Counted from the first letter of the stretch, positions 1 through 6,407 are shown. The stretch is DNA of 6,754 nt from Candidatus Coatesiibacteriota bacterium (GCA_003647715.1 QMNJ01000087.1:1-6754); one strand, 5' to 3'. Translations and numbers: made by a program. Notes: generated by a model not told the origin, from the sequence alone.

Positions 1-6
1 AGATAT

Positions 7-789
7 ATGGAATCATCCTTCATCTCATCCTCTACATTGCTGACATGGCTCTCCCTTATCGGACTGGCATTCCTACTTGAACTTATGGATTCATCCCTGG
101 GTATGGGCTACGGAACTACCCTTACCCCGGTCCTCATACTGGTAGGTTTCAAACCGCTTGACATAGTCCCCGCAGTTCTTTTCTCCGAGTTGATTACAGG
201 TCTATCTGCTGCGGTCTTCCACCACAGTTTCGGCAATGTCAATCTGAAGCGTAGAAGCAGTCACCTCAATGTAGCAATGGTTCTTGCGTTATGCAGTGTG
301 GTGGGTTCCACAATTGCTGTCTTCATTGCAGTAAACATACCACGACTATGGCTCAAGACATATATTGGAGCATTGGTGCTCGCAATCGGGCTGGTAATCA
401 TATTCACTCTCAGAAGAAGATTTAAATTCTCATGGAAGCGAGTAATTGGGCTTGGGCTTTTTGCATCATTCAATAAGGGAATAAGCGGAGGCGGATATGG
501 TCCGCTTGTCACAGGCGGGCAGATTCTTGCTGGGATGGATAGCAAACCCGCTGTTGGAATAACCTCCCTGGCTGAAGGTCTTACCTGTGCAGTTGGTCTT
601 ATTCTCTATATCATTATAAAAGGAAGTATTAACTGGGGTCTGGCAATTCCAATTGCTATGGGTGCCTTTATCTCTACCATGCCCAGCGCCTGGATTGTAA
701 GTAAGATATCCACCAACTGGCTTAAACTATTCATAGGCATAGCAACCATCATATTAGGTTCTGCCACCTTGATTAAGGTTTACTTTTAA
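7..789 (+). CDS. TauE/SafE-family membrane anion exporter
   Basis: A 260-residue polytopic membrane protein that I assign to the TauE/SafE (formerly DUF81) family, whose characterised members export sulfite, sulfoacetate or related organosulfur anions. Hydrophobic segments run almost end to end, about eight in all. The two halves are internally related: GMGYG at residues 32-36 is followed by a helix with Pro and Glu (LFSELITGL), and GGGYG at 161-165 by an equivalent helix (TSLAEGLT). This is the family's two-fold repeat. Length is normal for the family. Only six bases precede the ATG, so no ribosome site can be judged and a slightly longer N-terminus is possible. The next same-strand gene, a large cytochrome, starts 341 bases later with its own promoter, so they are probably not one operon. 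The substrate cannot be read from sequence; sulfite is a guess from the family name and the neighbour. Confidence 0.87.
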   Translation: MESSFISSSTLLTWLSLIGLAFLLELMDSSLGMGYGTTLTPVLILVGFKPLDIVPAVLFSELITGLSAAVFHHSFGNVNLKRRSSHLNVAMVLALCSVVGSTIAVFIAVNIPRLWLKTYIGALVLAIGLVIIFTLRRRFKFSWKRVIGLGLFASFNKGISGGGYGPLVTGGQILAGMDSKPAVGITSLAEGLTCAVGLILYIIIKGSINWGLAIPIAMGAFISTMPSAWIVSKISTNWLKLFIGIATIILGSATLIKVYF

Positions 790-801
790 TCCAGTATTTC
801 G

Positions 802-821
802 TTATTCTCTTTCTTGTTATT
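802..821 (+). terminator. Possible T-rich terminator after the exporter
   Basis: A pyrimidine tract with several T runs begins 13 bases after the exporter stop and has no strong hairpin before it. This fits archaeal T-tract termination better than a bacterial intrinsic terminator. The signal is weak, because the whole spacer is AT-rich. Confidence 0.25.
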
Positions 822-823
822 AA

Positions 824-963
824 TTATGTGTCAAACCAGCGCAGGATGTGGTTTAACCTCTCTATTCTGCGGTCAGTGCATTAACTGGGGATAGTTCGTG
901 CGTCTCAATAAGAAAATGTATCAGCTCAGTTGGCACACAAACCTTCTTTAGATACACAAACAT
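824..963 (-). pseudogene. Possible decayed coding scrap, family unknown
   Basis: On the minus strand an ATG at 963 opens a 33-codon frame ending in TAG at 862-864 (start MFVYLKKVCVPTE, end SPVNALTAE). Near that stop a neighbouring minus frame takes over at about 877-874 and continues as DRRIERLNHILRWFDT to a TAA at 824-826. Joined by a one-base shift around 872-876, the two pieces read like one sensible, well-mixed protein end of about 50 residues. The bases GAGAGG abut the ATG too closely to be a good ribosome site. No further coding sense continues upstream, since an in-frame TAA lies a few codons before the ATG. I read it as the broken 3' end of a lost gene, perhaps a mobile-element remnant. 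I do not recognise the family, and chance cannot be excluded at this length. Confidence 0.28.
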
Positions 964-1052
964 CCTCTCGTTATAAAAAAGATTTAATTAGTTTGTTAAG
1001 GTAAACATTAGAATAGGACGCTACTCAATCAGGATTTCAATTTTAAAAATAG

Positions 1053-1081
1053 TTGACTTTTACAGAGGATTTATTTATATA
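1053..1081 (+). promoter_or_regulatory. Promoter of the cytochrome gene
   Basis: The sequence TTTATATA at 1074-1081, after a purine stretch (GAGGA), looks like an archaeal TATA box and would place a start near 1103-1106, giving a 5' leader of about 25-30 bases. The same stretch also reads as a bacterial sigma-70 promoter: TTGACT at 1053-1058, a 17-base spacer, then TATATA at 1076-1081. Either reading leads into the same gene. A second AT-rich patch (TATTTATATA, 1111-1120) sits too close to the start codon to act as its TATA box. Confidence 0.45.
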
Positions 1082-1120
1082 TTTATAGGTTTATTTTATC
1101 TTGATAAGAGTATTTATATA

Positions 1121-1128
1121 AGGGGTGA
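1121..1128 (+). promoter_or_regulatory. Ribosome binding site deciding the cytochrome start
   Basis: AGGGGTGA lies directly before the tandem ATGs at 1131 and 1134, with its GGGGTG core three and six bases away respectively. The GTG at 1125 lies inside this site, so it cannot be the start. Spacing slightly favours ATG 1134 over 1131; the protein differs by one Met. Confidence 0.5.
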
Positions 1129-1130
1129 CT

Positions 1131-3596
1131 ATGATGAATAGGTATATTTTATTTGCAATAATAATTGGCGTCATTATTACTTCTGGTTTGAGCAAAGAAG
1201 AGGGTGAAACAGCCGCCCATATTGATATTACCGACTACCTACTTGGAATGGACGGTATAAACCCTCCGTCAGAGGATAACCCATTCAGCACCAAGATGAC
1301 CTGCACCTCGTCAGGTTGTCATAACTATGAGCAGATTATATGTGCCTATCATTTTCAGCAGGGCAGGTCACATTATTTACCGAAGAACCATCCATGCTAT
1401 GATGAGAACGACTGGGGCATGTATAGTAAATGGTGTGCTTTGCCCAATAAATTCGTGAGTGCAGGAATAGACCCCAGTGGTGAGACCTTTGACGATTATA
1501 AATACACAAAGAGTTGCGGTATATGCCACCCGGGTGCAGGACCTATGGAACTTGACCTGAATGGTGAGCGTCATACCGAGGGTGGATTTGCTGACAATAA
1601 TGTCGTTGAAGCAAGCTGTATGATGTGTCATCAACAATTTGGATATGACCACCTCGCCAGGAATAAGAATATCGTAGCCGGCAGATTTAAGATAGCAAAT
1701 GCAGCAGGGATGGGTTTTTATGATGGTGATGGAAACTATACTGGAACACACACACCATTTGCTATTGGTCCACCAACGGACAGTAATTGCAATAATTGTC
1801 ATGGTGGGGAGAGGTATGACCAATTAACAATTGTGAAAGAGACAAAGAATGCTTATGGATTTGATGTTCTGTTTAAAAAACCGAAGTGCGATATCTACAA
1901 GCGAGGATTTTTCTGGTGTTATGAATGCGATGTGCATTTCAAAGGTGGGTTGAAATGTATTGACTGCCACTCAGCATTCAGAGGGCATCAGATTGCTAAA
2001 GGCGGTATTACAGATTGCACACAGCATGAAAGCCTTGACTATGCAGGATTCCTAAACTGCAGTGAATGCCACTCTAATAACAATACCTTTGGAGCACCCG
2101 TTTACGACCACGATAAGTTCCCCTCCGACCACTTAGAGAAAATCTCCTGCCAGACCTGCCATATCCCCTATATTGAATTTGCCGCATTTGACTACATGGA
2201 CTGGTCAATAGGAGAGAACAAGGTGGGAGGAGCTGTGGTCTGGAAGGGTGGCAAGATGAAGCCGGATGAATATGCACTTGGTGGTTTCTCTTTCCAGGAT
2301 ATTGAGGGATTTAAGCCAACATACGCCTGGTTCAATGGAAAATCAAGAATGGATGAAGATGGGCGTCCATACCTGCCGGGTCCTTGTGATAGAACCGACC
2401 CCGGTGCGAAGATAATGCCCTTCAACACTCCTGTGGTCGCCTGGTGGGATGTCGGCTATGAAGAGGATAGTGGAGACAGCGTCAAGATAACCGAGGAGAA
2501 CAGAACTACCACCTACTACCATGGAAAACCGATACCCACAGAAGACATCGTCTCTGCTGCGAATACCATCCCCAACTTCACCAGCGATGAAAACGGCAAT
2601 GGTATGTTTGATATCGGAGATATAACCGATGAGAAGATGTCCGCTCTAACAGAAAAGATAAGAGAGAAATACCCCCATGCTGTTTTAAGAGAGATACCAA
2701 TATACTTCTCCCTCTCTCACAATGTTTCACCAGCAGAGGAAGCCCTCGGTAACTCCTGCACCGATTGCCACGCACCCGGCTCACATTTCTTCTTTGGCAA
2801 GACCAGGGTTCGTATAGGCGAAGGTGCTGATGCTTTTATTCCAATGTATGCGAATCTTAACTATGGTCTCTCTGAGGTTAACCTCCACGCTATAAGAGAG
2901 ACATTCGTCAAGCCATTCTTCTTATGGTTGACCTTGATAATCATCGGAGCATCACTCATTCATTTTATCGCCTTTGGGAGGAAGAAGGTCTATGTTGCAG
3001 AGGGTGAAAGACCCACTGTGATTCGCCACGGTGGATTCCAGAGGTTTATACATCTACTTAATATCATATCATTTGTAATGCTGACAATTACGGGCTTTTC
3101 AAGGATGTTCGCTCCAAACTTCTTTGCTGATTGGGTATTCGGTGAGATGGATACTATGAGCAACTGGCATTACATATTTGGAGCGGTCTTCACGGTCTCA
3201 ATTGTAATTACTTTCATAATGTGGGTTAAGGACTCTACCTTCAAGAAAGAGGACTGGAAGTGGCTGAAATCACTGGGAGGATACCTCTGGAAAACAGATG
3301 ATATACCATCCCATAAGTTCAACGCCGGTCAGAAGATATACTTCTGGCTTACAGTCATCTTCGGCTTAATTATGATTATCACAGGTATTACGATGGCACT
3401 GATGGATAATCCATGGCAATTCATACATAGTACACACGCAATCGTAGCATCTGTCTTCGTCGCTATGGTTCTGGGACACCTGTATCTCTCCCTTATCGCC
3501 AATGAGAAGACCATCAGAGCAATATTTATTGGCACTGTATATAAATCCTGGGCTGAAAAGTTCCACTCACTATGGAGGTATGAGGAGAAAATTTAG
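1131..3596 (+). CDS. Fused octaheme cytochrome c / diheme cytochrome b
   Basis: An 821-residue membrane redox protein. Residues 5-22 form a signal peptide or anchor. Residues about 30-590 are a heme domain outside the membrane: CX4CH at 58-64, then CXXCH at 129, 163, 220, 276, 310, 340 and 543, giving eight c-hemes. CYECDVH at 263-269 is a failed or altered site. WFNG (400-403) and AKIMPF (426-431) recall the octaheme tetrathionate-reductase family. Helix 1 (about 595-615) is followed by positive GRKK. Four more helices (about 637-660, 679-700, 735-757, 762-788) carry His641, His680, His769 and His783, the pattern of FdnI/HydC cytochrome b with two b-hemes. The architecture resembles Geobacter CbcL. 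I infer electron transfer between the membrane quinone or methanophenazine pool and an external partner. The true acceptor is unknown: tetrathionate, sulfite, a nitrogen compound or an extracellular conductor are all possible. It is not obviously in an operon. Confidence 0.88.
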   Translation: MMNRYILFAIIIGVIITSGLSKEEGETAAHIDITDYLLGMDGINPPSEDNPFSTKMTCTSSGCHNYEQIICAYHFQQGRSHYLPKNHPCYDENDWGMYSKWCALPNKFVSAGIDPSGETFDDYKYTKSCGICHPGAGPMELDLNGERHTEGGFADNNVVEASCMMCHQQFGYDHLARNKNIVAGRFKIANAAGMGFYDGDGNYTGTHTPFAIGPPTDSNCNNCHGGERYDQLTIVKETKNAYGFDVLFKKPKCDIYKRGFFWCYECDVHFKGGLKCIDCHSAFRGHQIAKGGITDCTQHESLDYAGFLNCSECHSNNNTFGAPVYDHDKFPSDHLEKISCQTCHIPYIEFAAFDYMDWSIGENKVGGAVVWKGGKMKPDEYALGGFSFQDIEGFKPTYAWFNGKSRMDEDGRPYLPGPCDRTDPGAKIMPFNTPVVAWWDVGYEEDSGDSVKITEENRTTTYYHGKPIPTEDIVSAANTIPNFTSDENGNGMFDIGDITDEKMSALTEKIREKYPHAVLREIPIYFSLSHNVSPAEEALGNSCTDCHAPGSHFFFGKTRVRIGEGADAFIPMYANLNYGLSEVNLHAIRETFVKPFFLWLTLIIIGASLIHFIAFGRKKVYVAEGERPTVIRHGGFQRFIHLLNIISFVMLTITGFSRMFAPNFFADWVFGEMDTMSNWHYIFGAVFTVSIVITFIMWVKDSTFKKEDWKWLKSLGGYLWKTDDIPSHKFNAGQKIYFWLTVIFGLIMIITGITMALMDNPWQFIHSTHAIVASVFVAMVLGHLYLSLIANEKTIRAIFIGTVYKSWAEKFHSLWRYEEKI

Positions 3597-3602
3597 TTCT
3601 TG

Positions 3603-3637
3603 TTATCTTGATTACAAAGTAGGATGACATAAGATAA
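3603..3637 (+). terminator. Weak inverted repeat after the cytochrome
   Basis: TTATCTT (3603-3609) and AAGATAA (3631-3637) are perfect 7-base inverted arms separated by 21 bases, beginning seven bases after the cytochrome stop. The stem is AT-rich and the loop long, with no T-run after it, so it is at best a weak transcript end. Confidence 0.2.
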
Positions 3638-3655
3638 ATTAGGATGATATAAGAT
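3621..3655. repeat. Two-copy 15-base direct repeat, 20-base period
   Basis: AGGATGACATAAGAT at 3621-3635 and AGGATGATATAAGAT at 3641-3655 differ at one base. The 20-base period is close to two helical turns, so both copies would face the same side of the DNA. They lie 25 bases after the cytochrome stop and about 400 bases before the next gene. They may be a paired protein-binding site or a chance tandem duplication. No third copy is seen in the window. Confidence 0.55.
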
Positions 3656-3680
3656 TGTAGAAGCAGAAATATTAGAAATA

Positions 3681-3800
3681 TTATAAAGAGATACTGACCT
3701 CAGATAAACCCGTTTTGAATTTCCTACGAGGATTCTTATGATATGCTATCAGAAGACATCCAATCGTATTCCCTGATAACATAATCGTTTCACTCATCAT
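3681..3800 (-). CDS. Possible 39-residue small protein, unknown
   Basis: A minus-strand frame from ATG at 3798-3800 (a second ATG follows at once) to TAA at 3681-3683 gives 39 residues. It starts MMSETIMLSGNTIGCLLIA, has a basic middle (YHKNPRRKFKTG) and ends in a Ser-rich tail. The bases AGGACG directly precede the ATG, too close to be a convincing ribosome site. An in-frame TGA lies eight codons upstream of the ATG. It is antisense to both neighbouring genes. Residue composition is protein-like, but at this length a chance ORF is quite possible. I recognise no family; it could also be a remnant. Confidence 0.2.
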   Translation of the reverse strand: MMSETIMLSGNTIGCLLIAYHKNPRRKFKTGLSEVSISL

Positions 3801-3827
3801 CGTCCTGGTTTTAACAAATATTCACTG

Positions 3828-3870
3828 TATCCTATAACAACGCTACAGATTTGTATCTGATATAAGGATA
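3828..3870 (+). other. Imperfect two-part hairpin in the spacer
   Basis: An inner perfect stem, CAGAT (3846-3850) with ATCTG (3855-3859), closes a TTGT loop. An outer stem pairs TATCCTATA (3828-3836) with TATAAGGATA (3861-3870) with one bulged base. The two stems are joined by nine unpaired bases on the left and one on the right. T-rich sequence follows (about 3871-3900). It may be an RNA structure or a dyad protein site. No known riboswitch or small RNA is recognised. Confidence 0.25.
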
Positions 3871-3927
3871 TGTTATTATCTTTATTTGTAATCTTTCAAT
3901 TGACCATAAGTATTTTTTAGGTGAGCA

Positions 3928-3935
3928 TATAAATA
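3928..3935 (+). promoter_or_regulatory. TATA-like box upstream of the PRT-DUF72 operon
   Basis: TATAAATA is a near-ideal archaeal TATA box. Initiation about 25 bases downstream would leave an untranslated leader of roughly 90 bases before the ATG at 4052. The spacer is AT-rich enough for a chance match, and a nearer, weaker promoter may be used instead. Confidence 0.35.
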
Positions 3936-4051
3936 TCTGACTTGAAATTTTAATCACGACATAACTTTTACAAATAAGGTTGGGGTTCAGAAAATACACT
4001 GCAATCAACACCTGCAATTAAAAAGCCAGTAATTTCGCATAGGGTTACAGA

Positions 4052-4699
4052 ATGTTTGAAGACAGAACAGATGCAGGGGAGAAGCTCGCCAGGGCACTTG
4101 AGAAATATAAGAACGAAGGTGTGCTGGTTCTTGCCATACCCAGAGGCGGCGTGGAGGTCGGCTATCAAGTTGCGAAATACTTAAATGCTGACCTTTCAAT
4201 CGTGGTCACCAGAAAACTGCCACTGCCCCATAATCCCGAAGCGGGCTTCGGTGCCATCGCTGAGAATGGCAGTGCATTCATATTTGAGGATGCTAAAAGA
4301 TGGCTATCAGAAGACCAGGTGGAGAAGGTGATTGAGGAGCAGAAGCGAGAGGTTGTGCGACGGGTAAGGGCATTAAGGGGTGGAAGACCCCTTCCCGTCA
4401 TCAAGGGCAGGACGGTTATACTGGTTGATGATGGAATAGCAATGGGCTCCACTATGATAGCAAGCATTATACTGTGTAAAAGCAAAGGCGCCGGCAAGAT
4501 TATAGTCGCATCACCGGTTTCCAGTGAGGAGGTGGCAAACCAGATAGGTAGGATGGTGGATGAGATAGTGGTGCTTACGAAGCCACCATATTTCAGGGCG
4601 GTGGCACAGGTCTATCGTTATTGGTATGATGTTCCCGACAAGGAGGTCATAAATATACTGGACAGGTGGGAGAAAGAGAAGGATAAAAAAAGTAATTAA
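4052..4699 (+). CDS. Phosphoribosyltransferase-domain protein
   Basis: A 215-residue soluble protein of the type I phosphoribosyltransferase fold. The PRPP-binding signature is complete at residues 122-134 (VILVDDGIAMGST, two acidic residues followed by the small-residue loop). The early IPRGG at 29-33 is the pyrophosphate-binding loop, RKL at 54-56 is conserved in this group, and AEAGFGA-like sequence (NPEAGFGAI, 61-69) and a C-terminal FRAVAQVYRYW (181-191) mark the stand-alone subfamily often annotated only as 'phosphoribosyltransferase'. Its acceptor base or other substrate is not known to me. The lysine-rich C-terminus is probably a tail. The ATG at 4052 is the first possible start because an in-frame TAG precedes it at 4040-4042; the ribosome site (AGGG, 4041-4044) is weak. 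The DUF72 gene follows after eight bases, so the two are very likely co-transcribed. Confidence 0.88.
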   Translation: MFEDRTDAGEKLARALEKYKNEGVLVLAIPRGGVEVGYQVAKYLNADLSIVVTRKLPLPHNPEAGFGAIAENGSAFIFEDAKRWLSEDQVEKVIEEQKREVVRRVRALRGGRPLPVIKGRTVILVDDGIAMGSTMIASIILCKSKGAGKIIVASPVSSEEVANQIGRMVDEIVVLTKPPYFRAVAQVYRYWYDVPDKEVINILDRWEKEKDKKSN

Positions 4700-4707
4700 G
4701 GGTTGAG

Positions 4708-5445
4708 ATGAGCACAGAGAGAAGAACATATATTGGAACCTCTGGCTGGCACTATAAACACTGGAGAGGTGTCTTCTACCCCGATGACCTATTAAGTAAG
4801 AATTACCTGAACTTCTACATTAAACACTTTTGCACCACAGAGATAAACAACACATTCTATCAATTGCCGGAGGAGAAGACATTTATTGAGTGGAGGGAAT
4901 CCACTCCCGACGATTTCGTCTTCTCCGTCAAGGCGAGCAGATATATAACCCATATGAAGAAGCTGAAAGACCCTTTTGAACCAGTTGACAATTTCCTCAA
5001 GTGCGTTAGAGCACTGAAACAGAAACTGGGACCAATCCTTTTTCAACTACCACCCCGCTGGCATATAAATCTAAAACGGCTCAAGGAATTTCTGGAAATT
5101 CTGCCAGAAGACCATCGCTATGCCTTTGAGTTCAGGGATAGGTCATGGCTTGACGAGAAGACATATAACCTGCTCTCTGAATATGGCGCCTCACTATGCA
5201 TATACGATTTTAATGGCTTCCTGTCACCTGAAGTGGTTACAACCGACCTGGTGTATATTCGCCTTCACGGTCCAGACGGTCCCTATAGGGGGAGTTATAA
5301 CACGGAGGCGCTCTCCAAATGGGCGAATAATATCTCAAACTGGTCAGACGACGGTAAAGAGGTATATTGCTACTTTGACAATGACGAAAGGGGCTATGCA
5401 GTTGAGAACGCCCTGAAACTTATAGATATGCTTAATAGGGGTTAA
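4708..5445 (+). CDS. DUF72 / YecE-like TIM-barrel protein
   Basis: A 245-residue DUF72 family protein with all the hallmarks in order: GTSGWHYKHWRGVFYP at residues 10-25, EINNTFYQLP (45-54), FQLPPRW (112-118), EFRDRSW (141-147), YIRLHG (183-188) and YFDND (222-226). Length matches the family. The fold is a TIM barrel with acidic and aromatic residues lining a likely active site; the biochemical role is unknown, although nucleic-acid-related activity has been suggested for relatives. There is no signal peptide or membrane helix, so it is cytoplasmic. The ATG follows AAGGG (4698-4702) at a normal spacing, and the site overlaps the stop codon of the upstream phosphoribosyltransferase, which supports translational coupling. 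The stop lies only five bases from the stop of the convergent ROK kinase gene. Confidence 0.93.
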   Translation: MSTERRTYIGTSGWHYKHWRGVFYPDDLLSKNYLNFYIKHFCTTEINNTFYQLPEEKTFIEWRESTPDDFVFSVKASRYITHMKKLKDPFEPVDNFLKCVRALKQKLGPILFQLPPRWHINLKRLKEFLEILPEDHRYAFEFRDRSWLDEKTYNLLSEYGASLCIYDFNGFLSPEVVTTDLVYIRLHGPDGPYRGSYNTEALSKWANNISNWSDDGKEVYCYFDNDERGYAVENALKLIDMLNRG

Positions 5446-5450
5446 TCTAC

Positions 5451-6407
5451 TTACTCACTGAAGTGCCACAAACCTTCACCCTCGGTGGCAAGGATATAAC
5501 CACCATATACGCCAGCCATCTCGCCCAGTTCTGCCTGACATACCTTAATACCCCGCCTCTCATACATCATCACCCGCTCTGAAAGAATCTCATCTACCAC
5601 ACCTTTCATGAACCGATATGAATTCGCAATTCCGCCGCCTATCACTATTATCTTAGGAGCGAATAGGTGTATATACGATACAATTGCGTATGCGAGATAC
5701 TCACCCGTCTGTCGCCATACCCTAAGAGCAAGCAAGTCCCTACCCTCCGCCGCATCCGCCAGGTCCAGAAGTGTGAGGTCTTGTTTACCAGAAAGAACTG
5801 ACCCACTGTATTCACCCATCAGCCCCACCGCCCTCTCAATGATATATTCTGCACCAATATACCTCTCCACACAGCCATAGTTGCCACACCGACACCTTGG
5901 ACCATCAGGGTTGATTGAAATATGCCCCACCTCAAGACCGCAACCTTCAGAGCCCCACACCACCCTACCATCTGCCACCAGCCCGCCCCCCACACCGGTG
6001 CCAAGGGTGAGCATCAACACATTGTTATAGCCCCTGCCGGCGCCATATCTCCATTCTCCGAGGAGGTTGACTACCCCATCATTGACCACCCAAACATCAC
6101 TACCCGTCTTCTGCTCCAGCACCTTCTTGAGAGGAAACTCCCTCCATCTCGGGAAGTTTGGAGGGTAGCGAACAACGCCATCCCATGGTGCAACCATTCC
6201 AGGAGCACCGATGCCACATATATCGGGGTCCTTATCAAGGATAAGCCGTGATAGTTCATCAGCAAGTGCTTCCGGCTCTTCATCCCGGTGTGAGGGGAGA
6301 TGCCCATCTTCTATGAGTTTGTCGCCCTTGAAGACGCCATATCTCACCCCTGTTCCGCCTATGTCAATGCCAAGAGTAATGCACGCTTCACTGTCAACAA
6401 CTGCCAT
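5451..6407 (-). CDS. ROK-family sugar kinase (glucokinase-like)
   Basis: A 318-residue ROK protein from the ATG at 6407. A TTG two codons earlier (6413) is a less likely start; GAGATG lies seven bases before the ATG. Visible motifs are the N-terminal phosphate loop LGIDIGGTGVR (12-22) with Asp15, GIGAPG (65-70), the catalytic Asp110 in NDGVVNLLGEW, LTLGTGVGGGL (133-143), Glu159 and His162 in EVGH, and the ROK zinc site CRCGNYGCVE (Cys172, Cys174, Cys179, with His162). All key residues are present, so an active ATP-dependent hexose or N-acyl-hexosamine kinase is expected; the sugar cannot be told from sequence. No DNA-binding helix-turn-helix precedes the kinase domain, so it is an enzyme rather than a NagC/XylR-type repressor. 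It converges on the DUF72 gene and follows the beta-barrel-like gene on the same strand. Confidence 0.92.
   Translation of the reverse strand: MAVVDSEACITLGIDIGGTGVRYGVFKGDKLIEDGHLPSHRDEEPEALADELSRLILDKDPDICGIGAPGMVAPWDGVVRYPPNFPRWREFPLKKVLEQKTGSDVWVVNDGVVNLLGEWRYGAGRGYNNVLMLTLGTGVGGGLVADGRVVWGSEGCGLEVGHISINPDGPRCRCGNYGCVERYIGAEYIIERAVGLMGEYSGSVLSGKQDLTLLDLADAAEGRDLLALRVWRQTGEYLAYAIVSYIHLFAPKIIVIGGGIANSYRFMKGVVDEILSERVMMYERRGIKVCQAELGEMAGVYGGYILATEGEGLWHFSE

Larger units (their letters stand above)
3597..4051. other. Long AT-rich spacer between cytochrome and PRT operon
   Basis: This 455-base gap has clearly lower GC than the flanking genes. Beyond the direct repeat, the possible minus-strand small ORF, the hairpin and the TATA-like box listed separately, I see no tRNA, rRNA, CRISPR unit or insertion-sequence end in it. 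A T6 run at 3913-3918 could stop a transcript entering from the left. An in-frame TAG at 4040-4042 closes off any N-terminal extension of the next gene. Confidence 0.6.

Noticed and set aside
922..938. tRNA-like D-arm sequence (AGCTCAGTTGG)
   Set aside because: No matching GAGC half of the D-stem, no T-arm GGTTCGA-type sequence and no acceptor stem nearby; it also falls within the possible minus-strand coding scrap.
1125..1130. GTG at 1125 as the cytochrome start
   Set aside because: It lies inside the AGGGGTGA ribosome site; the ATGs at 1131/1134 are correctly spaced from that site.
1377..1823. 148-codon open frame on the minus strand within the cytochrome
   Set aside because: It is fully antisense to a gene with eight heme sites, has no recognisable domain and has a shadow-like composition.
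4165..4497. 110-codon minus-strand frame opposite the phosphoribosyltransferase
   Set aside because: The plus strand has complete PRPP-binding motifs; the minus frame has no motif and is a reading-frame shadow.
5120..5416. 98-codon plus-strand frame inside the DUF72 gene
   Set aside because: It lies in another frame of a gene with all family motifs and has no ribosome site.
5922..6251. 109-codon plus-strand frame opposite the ROK kinase
   Set aside because: It is rich in His and Pro with no domain, and antisense to a gene with an intact zinc site and catalytic residues.
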